Below are positions 1 through 12,493 of a stretch of DNA of 64,000 nt, piece by piece. The position numbers and the translations under genes were made by a program. Under the pieces are notes generated by a model that saw only the letters and a list, made by a program, of their open reading frames with translations, did no database searches and was not told where the DNA came from. The DNA lies in contig JANPWX010000338.1 of assembly GCA_024734555.1 (NCBI GenBank), forward strand, positions 1,353,734 to 1,417,733. Reading direction: 5' to 3'. Every line of letters starts with the position of its first letter. The first letter of the stretch is position 1. The DNA is from Trochalopteron elliotii. Taxonomy: Eukaryota; Chordata; Aves; Passeriformes; Leiothrichidae.

Positions 1-20
1 CTGTTGCCATTGGCGCTGGG

Positions 21-21
<1 letters not shown>

Positions 22-75
<54 letters not shown>
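22..75 (+). repeat. (ATT)18 microsatellite
   Basis: Eighteen uninterrupted ATT units (54 bp). Long and pure, so likely length-polymorphic. Confidence 0.97.
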
Positions 76-76
<1 letters not shown>

Positions 77-3000
77 CCTTGTCATGAAACTCAAAACACC
101 CAGAGAACATGCTGCTGAGAAACAATATATCATGTTGAAGTCATATGAAATACTTCTGCATGTCAATAGGTCACAAGCAATTCAAGATCTGGACTTTAAA
201 ACATTAGTCTGTAAGACCAGGTCTTCTGCCTAAACTCTGACAATAGGTAGCTATGCAGAAGCTACAGTCCTGGAAGAGAAAATTATCAACCTATGCAATG
301 CTCCAAATAGCAATCCCAGAGGAAAAATTGCAAGTCTGCATGGCAGTATATGGTTCAACTCAAAACCAAACAAAATCAAATGAATATTTAGGATGCCAGT
401 CTTTCCTTAGTCACATCTGGGCATTGACGGATACAGTACCAAATATAAAAATCTGAAAAAATATTTTGAAAAAGAAAAAAAGAGTTAGAAATATTATTCT
501 CACTGTATTTAACACAAGAAAAAAATCCCAAAACAATTATTTCTATGTGACTCCTTGATTCAACAAGGAATTTCCATTGGCCGTCCTTACCAAAAAGGAA
601 TCTGTAATTCATAAACCAGTGATTTAACCAAATTAACAATTTTTTTAAAAGGCAGTGCCTCAAAACTTCCTTACTTATCAGTATCTTCCACCCTACTATT
701 AAAATTTTTAAAGAAATAAAAAGGAACAATGAAAATGAGAAATTAAAGCATTATGGCTCCCCATCATTTTTACAGAAGTCATACAAGGTGAGGGGGTGCT
801 TTTTGGCAGAGCCAGTCCCACAGTTCCCCTTAACACGATCTCTCTATTGATAGCCCAGGCTTCTTAACCAGCAACTGCCACCTCTTGCCAGGAGAAATGA
901 CCAGTTTTGCTTCTCTACCCTGCACAAACCCATCATGTTCACTAGGCTCACCCAGGCAGAATCAAACTGCACTCATCAACAATGAAAAATACCAAAACCA
1001 CTCTTTATTTTATTTATTGCTTGAAGTCACACCCAAGGAGGCCTGATTTCAAGTGTATTTAGAGTCTGCAGAACAAGGATGATATCAGGGGCACCAAACG
1101 TCTGGAGCCACCAATGGCTCACAAGGCAGCAGCACAGCATGAGATGGATGTAGGTGGAGTAACTTCCATGTGCAAAGGCAGCTTAATCCAAAGCTTATCA
1201 ACACAGAGAGGTGAGAGTCATAGATGGCATTCAAAGGTGTAAGAGAATAAATGGTTACCTCTTGCTAAGGCCAATACAAATGTCTCTCCAGAGGCAGATG
1301 ACTTGGGGGTTGAGGTTGGGCTGACCTTGTACAGCTGAAGTTAATGAAAAGGAGCTTTGCCATCAAGTTCAAGAGGGCAGGATGGAGGCATGGGCAGGAG
1401 AAGCTCTGACGTCAGGCACCCAGAATTCATCCTCTCCAGAAATGAACTTCCCTTTCTAACCCCCTGTCAGAGCAGAAAGCTGCAAAAGCTTGCTTACAGT
1501 TAGAAGGGGGAGGGGAGGATAATTGCGGTAATCTTCAAAGGATTTGTTTTAATTTTTGCTGAAAGGACAGCAAGTCTTTCGTTGTTTGAACATATGGCTT
1601 TTGGGAAGAGGGCTCAGAGTTATTTCATTACTGCTCTTTTGAAATTTTGCTGATTATCAGGAACAAATACGGCCTTAACACCAGAGCTGTGATGAAGAGA
1701 GATGACTTCCTTGTAAAGCTCCTCGTTGTTTGCATCCTAGTAATTATTCAGCAAATAGATTCCACCTGTTGTACTTCACGCAGCACATACAGATGGGACT
1801 GAAATATATCCTGGATTTATATTTTATTTGGACTAACAAAGCCAGGATTTGAATTCAAGGGGCAGTGAAAGAACTAAGAATGTTCTGCATCAGAGACTTG
1901 GAAAAAGAAATACAGGGCTTTGGCTGTGGCCCTCCTGCTCAGATTATCTCCAAATACTTTACATAGTGACTCCTCCTAAGGAAAGCAGGAGTGATCAAAT
2001 CCATTACACTCTGCTGCTGAACCCTCAGGCCTCCTCCTTGACACATTTCTTAACTTCCTGTAATTTATTTTTTACATTAAAATCACTGGCAATATTTTGA
2101 TCATCTCCTGCTTTAACTCCAAACCGTGATGAAGGCACATTTGACTGCTGAAACAGTATTACACAATATCTGTCATCCAGATTGGACAGTAACTTATTGG
2201 ACCCTGTTTTATTGAGAGTCTGCATGTCGGCATTTTGTTTTTATACCTTGCATGTGTTTTTAGTGTTGAACTTGGCTTTTTCACGAATCTTATAAACATA
2301 AAAAGCACAAAGAATGAAACCCAGTCCCTGCTGAAGTAATAGGATTTTTGTCATTGATGTCCACAGGGTAGGATTTCAACCCAGATTACTAACAGATTTG
2401 GGTTTTTAACAAAAATTTCAATTTGTGTCTCTCCAATGTACACCTTTTGACTGGAGAGGTCAGTACTCCAGCGGACTGGAGAGGGAGGGAAAAAAAAAAA
2501 TGGGAAGAAATAGTATTATTAAAATCACATTCTAGACAACATCCCTGTGCATGTGCATGCACACCCACCTCTGGAAGAGCTGCAGAGAGCACATGGAGTC
2601 ACACAAGGTCTGACACCCCAAAATAAGAGAACACCAGTTTTAGACCTGGCATCTCTAAATCCCTGAGGATACATCCAATATCTTAGAGGTTCTAAATAGT
2701 GCAGACAAAGAACACTTACTGTTGACCCCTTAGCCATATAAAAAAATACGTTTTCTATCTTCTGTCACTCTACAGGATACAGCATTCTAGATTTTGGTCT
2801 TAAATATACATACACATGGTATATATAATAAACATAAAAGAGTGGCAATATCCATGTGGAAAGGTGCTGCATCATATAGTAAATTAACTTACTGAACACA
2901 TCCCCTCCCTTTCCCCTGGTAACTTTTGGTCCTTTTCAGTTTCAATGCAGCCAAGGTCCTTTCTAAAGCTGTGCATTGTAATTCCATGAAAAGCCATGAG

Positions 3001-3778
3001 GGTAGGGAAAGAGGCTGTCTTCTCCCTGCTCTATGCAGGAAGGGACAGCTCTGGGAATCTAACTTCTTTATTGTTGTGAAAGTTTAACAACAACCTGCAG
3101 CTTCACCAGTGAGCACTAAAGGCTTGGTGTGCCCACCAGTTAAAACTTGAAGGTTATAACATCAACCCTTGCAAGAGAAAAGTTCTTAGGTCATTTCTAA
3201 AGGTGTTTTGCTGTTTAATAAGCATACCTCCTCACTCTGCAGGAGCAGGATTTGGGGAAAAAAAGTTACAATAAAACTTAAAGCCCTCCAAAATATTCTT
3301 AAATAGCTTTTCTATAACCCATATGGCATATAAATGAATATAGGATAGTGTTGTGTAACAAGTTTATTGGCATACAGTTGGTATGGCCAGATTACTTGTC
3401 CTTTTAGTGTGTAACCTTAGACTGCAGCCATCTTAAATGCTGGCTGATAAATCTTAAATGTACCAGTCCACAGTGTGTCATTTGTTCTTCATACATACAC
3501 TTCTCTTGGAGTATGTAAGTAGATATTTACATATAAAATTCTGATGGGGCGCAAAGGATTCGATTAATGCATTCCTTTGTAAATCCACCAAACCCACTAT
3601 GTTTTCTATCAGTGATAAAACCTCTAAGCTTTTAAACTTACAAATGTATTTTAGCAATTGTTAAGCTGCTGTTATGGCCTGTGAAAGTTCCTGGTCTGGT
3701 AACAATGGAAACTGGAGTCTTATGTTTATCTTCAGGCCAGGACGGATGGAGGCAGCAACAGTATATGCTTTCCTAAAC

Positions 3779-3795
3779 TGACCTGCTAATGACCT
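3779..3795 (-). promoter_or_regulatory. Perfect DR5 retinoic acid response element
   Basis: The plus strand reads TGACCTGCTAATGACCT. On the minus (RARB sense) strand this is AGGTCA, a 5-nt spacer TTAGC, and AGGTCA: the ideal DR5 site for RAR-RXR heterodimers. Both half-sites match the consensus exactly. It lies in the intron about 41 kb downstream of the beta-1 exon. The classical RARB autoregulatory element sits at the beta-2 promoter and has different half-sites and spacer, so this is a separate candidate. The motif is seen; binding and enhancer function are inferred. Confidence 0.6.
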
Positions 3796-4196
3796 GAATC
3801 CTGCCCTGAGGGGTTAGTATCCCTTGGAGTAAGAGGATATTTACCTCTGATGCCTGTTCAACCTACTCATTTAAAAGAAATTGCCTCATCCAAGCTAAGG
3901 GGTTTAGATCCTCTTCTCTAAAATTAATCATTCATGTATGTTATTTCAGAAACATAGATGCTAGTTATGAAAAATATATCATTAAAACCTGAGCTTGTCT
4001 TGTACCACAAAAATTAATATGGCCAGCGCCAACTGTTGAAGAAAACTTCAGTACCACAAAGACTTGATAAAAGGGTTTGACTGCTTATTCCTTTCAACAG
4101 TCCAACTTCAGTGCATCTGTTTTGTGCATCAGCCATTCTTGTGTCTCTGCTGAGCCAAGGCCATCCACAGATACCTGTAAGTTCTTTACTGACAAC

Positions 4197-4223
4197 CTTC
4201 CTCCCTTAGAAAGAGGGAGGAAG
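4197..4223 (+). repeat. Perfect 10-bp inverted repeat with polypurine arm
   Basis: CTTCCTCCCT (4197-4206) and AGGGAGGAAG (4214-4223) are exact reverse complements around a 7-nt loop. One arm is all pyrimidine, the other all purine. No T-tract follows, and terminator logic does not apply in this genome. Confidence 0.6.
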
Positions 4224-5489
4224 CAGTTTGGATTAAATAAAGTAAGTTCATTCACTCTTTGGATAAAGCTGATCTGTCCTGAAGTCATAATGAATTCAAC
4301 TACACTAAATAACTATTTTGCTTTATCATATACATGTGCATTTTATATGTTTCTGATCAAGATAAGAGACAGAAAAGGGCACAGGGTGGCTATTTCCATG
4401 ACACATCTAGAGATTACTGACACAGAGTTTCAGAAGGATTGTATAATTTGGGAAACCCCAAGATGCTTTGAGCACTTCCTCACAAACACAAACATGCAGC
4501 ATCACCAAGCACTACCAAAATACCACACTCTAATTTTCTTCACTATCACAGAGTAATGATATGACCAGGAATCCTACTTCCTGGAGTCTATGCTCTCTTC
4601 TTTATCTCTGTGTACATCTGCCACTCAGTATTGTCCAAATTAAGAGCACTACTTGCTATTATTCTATTACAGGTTTTCCTTGAATGCTAATCCCCTGGGA
4701 ATCTGGCATCCCAGTTCAGAGCAAATCCTGTCCATGCACATGCTCAAAACAAGAGCCTAGTTTACCATTTTGCAAAAACAACAAAAACAACAAGAATTAA
4801 AGTTACAATAAAATTGCATGTTTATTTAAGTTTCTAGGCATAATTCCCATCCAGATAAAATCACTAGCCTGAAAAAAGTCACCAAAAAAGTTTGCTGAAA
4901 TTTTGCACCTAAATCATTTCAATGTCTTGGAAAAAATTCTCCCTCTTCAATTCCCTTTCCACTCCCTCAACCCCCTCCAAGGGAAGAAAATAGGTTAGTA
5001 TTTTAAACATTAACTTTCAGGTAAATTCTGCTCTGCAGATCTAAATATTACTTCCTTGGGATATTCCCCACCTCCAGAGGCAATACTTGCCTTCTTCAGC
5101 ATGTAACAAAATTTTTAAAAAATAGTACCACACACATGGCTATGTGTAAATCTACCTGCCATCACATTCATCATATATAAGTATAGAAAAGTATTTAGGA
5201 GCAAAGCCTTTCTTGAAGATTTTACCGTAATTTCCTTGCTCCTAGACAACTTTTCAAACTTACAGTCTCAACTGCCTCTGAAACCAAATTCAGTGACTCC
5301 TAGAAAGTTCATTTAAAGAAATTATTTGCTACTGCATATGAAAAGCATGCTACTTACCAACTGCTCTGTGCCTGTATGGACAAAGAGTAATAATAAATCA
5401 TAGTATTTGAGGAGATCAGAGTTGTTGCTGTTCTTTACAACTTTGCCCACTTAACATATACCAGGCATGGATCTAGGTTATCCCAACAG

Positions 5490-6010
5490 CTGGGATGAGG
5501 GTCAAACCAGAGCACCTGAGGTTTTCCAGCAGGATGCACCTAATGCTCCTGCACCAGTGGAGGAAACAACTCCACTCCTCCCAACAGATACACAATGTTT
5601 CTGCCTTGTTCACTTCCACCAGCCACCAGCTACTCCTATCTATTTGCTCCTATCCTATCTGTTCTGACTGATTCAGAAATGAGTGCAGTCTGGGCCCACC
5701 AGGGCTGCTCAGAGCCATGACCTGGAGCCTCAGAATCTGAGCAGAAATGGGAACCTACCTGGGCACCCTACAGCACTGCAGACAACAAAAACTCACTAGC
5801 TGTTGCTCAAAGCCCCCACCAGCCAAAGGCCTGCAGGCAGCACTTCTGGAAATATGCCCAAGCAGGTGGCCTGCACCTCTTGGACGCTGGAGATCCCAAG
5901 GCGGCCGGTGACCTTTACGCTGGCAGCTCCAGCCCAGGGATGTTGCAGGACATGATCGCTGGGATGTACCACCTCTGGACCCAGGTGCACTTTTAACAAA
6001 ACTGTCTTTC
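5490..6010. other. GC-richer intronic patch
   Basis: Noticeably richer in G and C than its neighbours, with a CGGCCGG cluster near 5902. Two overlapping minus-strand open frames (5755-6030 and 5796-6035) are Cys/Arg/Gly-rich and match nothing I know. Possibly a decayed repeat or small regulatory patch. Confidence 0.35.
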
Positions 6011-6035
6011 CCACAGAGCCTGCAGAACAATACAT

Positions 6036-6375
6036 TTTATATTCTAATGAAGTAATTATTAAAATAGGTAATTATTGAAATAACCGCATCAACTCCCAGT
6101 CATTAAAATCCTCCTAAACAGAACTGCATGATGGCTTAGGCTATTAGAAAGCTTGGCAGCCACCCAACGCCTACAATAGCTTCTAATTAATTGATCTCAC
6201 CTCTAATCTGCTATTGTTAGCCTAGTGCTGATCATTTGTTTGGCCTACAGATCCTATTGCCCCTTTCATTTGATTGTATTTGTTACTGTACCCTCTCTAT
6301 CTCTTTCAATTAAGCACAGGTTAAGTGGTTCAACCGCAAGAGAATAGGAGATAATGGCACCAATCAAAGTAATCT
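6036..6375. promoter_or_regulatory. AT-rich block with many TAATTA-type cores (conserved-element candidate)
   Basis: The block has unusually many homeodomain cores (TAATTA, CTAATTAATTGATC, CAATTAAG, CAATCAAAG) and no repeat signature. Such blocks near developmental genes are often deeply conserved enhancers; conservation cannot be seen from one sequence. Confidence 0.25.
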
Positions 6376-9300
6376 CTTTAATTTGCTAAATGGATTACAG
6401 GGAAACCCCAGCCAAAGTGAAGTCATAGCTGGTGGCCTTCACTTGAACTATACACAAAGAGTATCTAATTATTAACCCACCACATGCCAAACTTTACAGA
6501 TATCCAATAAAACAACACAGCAGTCCCGTACTAGTGGGGTTGCTGTCATTACATGGTTTTCCACCGTAAAATTACTTTGTCTGCAAAATCCTTGTTTCAA
6601 TGTCTTTCCAAGCACACCATACGCTGCACTTTCAAGTGCAACATATCTAGATATAACAATCAAAACAGTGCACTGCATACCAGTCAAGGGAGTGGATTTA
6701 TAATCTCTTTAAGGACATGCTCCTGGTAGAGTTCATTTTTCATATTTGTACTATAAATGCAAATGCAGCTTTGCAGCTAGTATTGCTTCTGCTGACTGGA
6801 GAAGTTTTAACAGTAAATAAGCTTTGTCCTTAAACTGGCAAGTGGGTTTCTTCCCTCTTTCCTCTGAAGTGTTTTTGAGAAAGCTGTCTGGCAACAGAGC
6901 TTCACACCCAGTACTCTGGCTGTGCGTGTCCTTGGCTAATCAGTCAGGCAGTGAATTCAAGAATGTGAGCTGCATGAGACAGAGGGTCATTTCCTTACAA
7001 TGACAAGGAGAGTGGGGCATCAGAAAGAAAAAAGGTAGGAGGGGACAGCAAGATTCCATGTCAAAGGAAACTCAGCTTGTTGGAGAAGCAGAATTTCTTA
7101 GGAGCAGCTGTATCTCTACCTTTTCATAATAAAATGTTTTTAATAGCGACAAAACAGAGATTACCAAGTACAAATCAACTGCTCCTGGCAGAATTCAACT
7201 TGCATCAGATGATGGGCCAGTGAAACAGAATATGGTATCATTTTGTACTTCCATTTTGCCTGTGGTTGGTTGCTTTCAAATAGAATGATTATGTTAGCCT
7301 CAAGCAGAACGTCTAAGTGAAATCTCCATATTAACTTAAAGGAAAGTGAGCTATATGGAGAAATAATAACCTATATTCCAGGCTGGATGACTTCAATTCC
7401 TACAAAAAGACCATTAAAATGGAACAGAACTTGTATTTCCAAACCTGACACCTGGCCCACAAGAGAGCACGTATTTCTAACATCCACTGCAGTTGTCTTA
7501 TAAAGTCAAGAGTTGCAGTTTTGATTTCTGACTTAGCTTTTTGCATCCTCACTTTTTTGGGCGCCAGAGCTTCTGTACTGGGACTGTCAACTTTACACAG
7601 TGGTTCCAGGTCGTTTCCATGCAATACAGGCACAGACAAAGAAATTATATATATACATCTCCAAATTTCCAGCAAGGCTCCCAACACAGCATGCCTCTGT
7701 TCCAATGAGATGTCATATTTCATAATATGTTTTTGTTTGCATGGTAACTAGCCAGTAACTTGGCATTCTTCTGCCGTTCTGTGTTTCGACACCAATTCAA
7801 GCACTAACTGCTTAAAGCTGAGCACATACTTCCTGCATTATTGAATTAGCAACTATGTACACACACACTATAAACTTCAGCAAAGTCCTTGCAGCAACTC
7901 TTGTATAGCAGGTATGGCTCCACAGGAAAATCACAGCTGACCCCAGGTTTGTCACCGACAGTCACCTAAAAGTACACACACAAGGAACCTGCTTGCTTTG
8001 GACATGTTGAGCATTTTGAAAAAAGTTCTTTCTGGGTGCAGTTTGGGGAACAGGGTGAAATGGTCTTCTTTTTCCCCAGACCTCAGTCTCACTATACATC
8101 GCCCTGCTTGCTATGTCCTGGCCTGAGGCATCCAGGACATCTCCACAGGCTGACTCCAATCATCCAGCCAGCAAAATTAGGGGCTGTTCTCCACAGGACG
8201 TGGGACCTGGTCTATCTCACTGAAGAAGAACTGCAGCACCAGCAGCTGCAACCAGCAGAGACTGAGAACCAGCCTGGGGGACAGGATGCCTCAGCCACCC
8301 TGTCATCTGCCAGATAATACTTGTCCTCCTCCTTTTACATACAGCATGCAAACAGATCAAAAAGATCTGGAGCATGACCTGCAGCTCATTTCCATTTTTA
8401 CCTCTAACAACTCCTTATGGAGATGCACTTTCTGCCCACAGCGATCCATTGTGCCTGCGTATGCACACCTGACCTAAAAATACATAGCTGGCTGACACCT
8501 TCAAGCATGGAGGAAATCAAATGCCTAAATTTCCAAATGCCTTTGCCATTTGAGAGCACAAGTATTCTGCTTTCCAGCTGTCGCAGCTCTAACAACCTTA
8601 ATGGATTTAGCAGCACAGATAAAAACAGCCTTCCAGACTTTACCCAGGAAAGAATATTTTGCTATTTTAAATTATCCTATTTTTCAGGTAATTCATAAAG
8701 ATTAAACTGGGCAAAAGGGAAGGTGGAAGCTTACCCAGTAGTATTGTCAGGTTGGATGATATTCAGAAAGCTCAAGCTTTAGGGATCTGTGGTGCTGATT
8801 CAGCCCATTCACAGAGCCAGGGGTCAACCCACAGCTCTACTTCTCTGGAATGCAGAAATATTTATTCACATCTGGAAACAGCCCATCTGCACTGAAAACT
8901 TTTCTAGCATTTTCTCTTCTATTATGATACAAAAGGTACCAAGCAATCCTTTTTTAAAAAAATTGTTGTTCTATTTATTCAGCAGTCTTCCCTTCCATTT
9001 ATATACCTACATTAAATAAGCAAGTCATGCCTGTTAGGAAGTAAATCAAAACGCTTCGAAATCTGCCAGAGTGGGTACCAATAACACAAATTGGTACATA
9101 AATATTGAGGCTCTAGTAATCCTCCCTCAACAAGTGAGCCAAATAAGAAACCAGGTGAAGCCCTCCCTTTTTAATTCCGCTGAACTCATGCTAATAGCAT
9201 GGAGGCACCCCAGCACTCAAAAGTCCCTGGCTCAAGTGACGGTTTTCAACACCACCTTAATTAAACCTGCTCCAAGCAAATTTAATCAGCACGGTGAACA

Positions 9301-12300
9301 AAATGGCTTCTGAAAGCAGGGAGCGCTTTACATCAGGGTTTGAAGCACAACTGTCAACAGTGCTGTGAAAACATTTTGCTTAAGCATCAGTGGTGACTTC
9401 GCGTTACAAAGAAAATAATTCCTATTGCAACTCTTTGAGCAAACCGCTTTAGAAAGATCCTGAGGGAAGTGAACACAGGGAAGACACTTTCCCATCTGCA
9501 TCCCATCCCTTTCAGTTTCAAGAGGAACTTCTCGGAGCATCTGAAATCTGCCCCTATGTTTAATGTCAGTGGTAATATTCCAGGACTTAAATTCGGATCA
9601 CAGACAAATCTATTCCTCTTTTTCCTGTTCTTGCTTAAGTGTCTGCTTACAGTCAGGGCAGAAGACAGACTGCTGGGCCAGACAGACCCTGGGTCTGAGC
9701 CGGCACAGCCTTCCTTACACTCGTTGCAGTATGCTTCCTACACTACCCTGTCACAGGCAGTGCAGAAATTATTTGCTCTTTCTTTCTTCTGGCTATTATT
9801 TAGGTAATTACACTAGGAACTGTACCAAGCAAATGGCTTCCTCCCCTATTGATGCAAGACAAGTCTCAAGACTGACGATAATTCCATTGCTTTGCTATAC
9901 AAATAACATAAATCTCACTGATGGATATTTTGCATGATCTCTGATTGAAAACAGCCTTGAAACAATACAACTGTCTTTAAATCCTTTCTTCCCTAAACCC
10001 AAACAACTGTGGAAGCAAACAAAAAGCAACTCTTTTGTCGAGCAAACTACAACAGCACTGTTAAGCAAAGCCCCAAGGTAGATACTTCTATTAATTTCTG
10101 TATTCAGCAGCACAGGCAGATCTGCTCAAGAGCTGCCCTCCCTCCTCCACACCACCAGCAAAAGGTGTGCTGGGCAAAAGGCACAGGACTCCCCTTGCAT
10201 CCCATTTGCTGTGAAAAAAAGCTGGTATTAGCAACGAGGGCAGGCAAATAAAGAGGAGATGTGAGGCAGTGCTACAAACTCTGATCTTTTACTCCCAGGG
10301 ACCATAAGGATAATAAGGACGCCAACCTCTGACAGGGCTGGGGACAAAGCCCCTCTCTTCCGGCACATTGTTGGAGCCAGTCGGCATTCCCATGGTTTTG
10401 CTGCCATGTACCCCATTAAAATGGATGTTCTTGGGGACTTAGAGCCCTGTTGCCTTTCCTCAGAAGGGACGTGTCTTCTGCACTTGCTACAGACACAGAT
10501 TCCCAAATGCAGAGTGTCAGAGAGAATATCTAAAGGCACAGTTATATCCAGATAATAAAGTTTCATCTCAGACAGTTTCGGTCAAATGCAAAGATGAACA
10601 TACACACAGATCATCAAAAGAAAGGCCCTTTGCAAGGACTGCTTTTAGCAGCCAAGTGTAAAAAACCAAAAAAATTGCAAATACCCACCAAACAACCATA
10701 CCAATTAAAACAAGCAATAGTGAAAAAAAATAAATTGTCTTTAAATTTCTGTTGAAAAGTCAAATATCCCATCTCTCTGTCAATAAGTGCAGACTTCTTT
10801 ACAGGCCCTATACAAATGCCTATGCTTTTCAGGCAATGAATATGTAAAAAATTTAATACTACTTCAGTAGGAGTTAAACACAAATGAAAATACCTTATGT
10901 CTAGAGCACTCTGCCAGAAACCATCTGCTAAAAATCTCCAGTTTAAACTTAGGCTTCTGACATGCCTGGTTACTACTGCAATCCCAAAGTAATGGGAAAT
11001 GCAGGAGAAAATGCAAGCTTTGGTGCCTTTCCTACTAAATCTCAAAAAAATCTGTGAAAAATATCTCCTTCTTGAGGGGTGTAGCCTGCCCTCCTAACAT
11101 TCAATTTTAATCTGGAGAGGAAAAATGCTTTCTTAGCTCAGGACCACCAGATTTTTTTCTTTCTCCAAGTAAAACTGCTTTCTAAACATGACCCAAATTA
11201 TCGGGTAATTTTGCTTCAACCTAAACTGAATTGTTTCAGCAAATCAACCCTTTGCAATTTGCAGTCATCTTAATGCCACCAGACTGTTTGAAGGACATTG
11301 TTAGCACATATTATTTACACAGTAGCAAATACAATGCAGTTAGAATCTGCCCAGAGTTTCTAGACTGAGGTTACACAGAAAAGCTGCACAGTCCCACAGG
11401 GCTCTCCAGGCTGCCTGGTTTGGCTGGAAGTGAAGCAGCATCTAGTGTGAGCCAAGGAAATATTATCACTGAAAGACACTGAAATAGCCATGGAAAGAAG
11501 ACACCATGGAACAACACAGCAGTACTATAGCTCTACTGCAGAAAAGTACCTCCCTTCAAAACTCTTACAGAAAAATCAGAATTGCTCAGTAAAATATTTT
11601 GGATTGCTAATCAGAATGGAAAACAGACAAACACCAAACCTTTTACAGCTTCGGCAGAGCATGTAATATAACTTAAAAAAAAAAAAACAAACAGCTAAGT
11701 ACTTTCAATCCTCAGGCTTTAAAGACACTATTCACACAATTTCCTAAACAAAATTTAAATCCATCAGTATTTCAACAGTTCCCTAAATTAATAAGCTCTA
11801 CTATTTTATAAAAATCTGTTCAAACAATAGAAAAACAGAAAGTGAATGGTGTCAATTAGCCATTAGCTGAAAGTCCTGATGTATATTAAAATCTAAAAAG
11901 TATCTAGAAGTTAAGACTTTAGAAAAATATTAACATGAAATACCTATGAGTACAATCTTTGAGGAAAAATAATGTGTTAAGCCAAGTACATATGGAAGCA
12001 TCTAAAATTACAAGCTCTTATTCCACCTCCTGGTTTTTCAGTAGCTAATCTGCACTGGAAGAAGGTAACTAAATACAAATGAATTGTTAAGAAAAACACC
12101 CAGTATTTGCTTGAATATTTAACAGCTGGAACAGCTGGACTGGATTACTGAACAATGAAATTCAGTGTGCAGTCAGGTAGCGAGGCAAGAAAGCTCCCTG
12201 AACAAAGCCACAGCAGAAGGAAATAAAATAATAAGCATTTATAACAATCATTTTTTTCTTCTTCTTAACCAGCTATTGAATCTCACACTGAATGTCCCAT

Positions 12301-12471
12301 TTCATAAATACATGTGGATCAAATCAACACATCTAGAAGCCAGTTTTAAAGGTTTTTAAAGGCTTCTTAATTTCATTTTATAGTGACAAGATACAATGGG
12401 ATTTCTTTTTTCTTTAATTGAACATGTTGGATTCCCAGGGCTGGAAGGATGCTAAATTTCATCTATTTTTT
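6376..12471. other. RARB intron, no recognisable feature
   Basis: Unique-looking AT-rich sequence. The openings of 90-143 codons on both strands (for example 9563-9937 and 10614-11045) are low-complexity or compositionally random. A short (AC)n stretch near 7858 and an A13 run near 11675 are trivial. Confidence 0.7.
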
Positions 12472-12493
12472 TATTTGTTTGTTTGTTTATTTG
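12472..12493 (+). repeat. Short (TTTG/TTTA)n tract
   Basis: TATTTGTTTGTTTGTTTATTTG: five tetranucleotide units with interruptions. Confidence 0.8.

Larger units (their letters stand above)
76..5470. other. RARB intron, left part
   Basis: AT-rich non-coding sequence with stops in all frames apart from short chance openings, the longest 159 codons at 4077-4556 with no recognisable domain. The DR5 element and the 10-bp inverted repeat are the only structures I can name. The surroundings of the DR5 (about 3660-3960) look like unique, non-repetitive sequence. Confidence 0.7.

Noticed and set aside
4077..4556. 159-codon plus-strand open frame
   Set aside because: Longest opening in the window, but no domain, no codon-like composition, no splice or promoter context; expected by chance in 64 kb on six frames.
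5755..6035. Cys-rich minus-strand frames in the GC patch as a zinc-binding exon
   Set aside because: Cys spacing fits no known finger, and both overlapping frames look alike in composition.
10614..11045. 143-codon minus-strand open frame
   Set aside because: Sequence is compositionally random, rich in Phe/Cys/Leu from T-rich DNA, and matches no known family.
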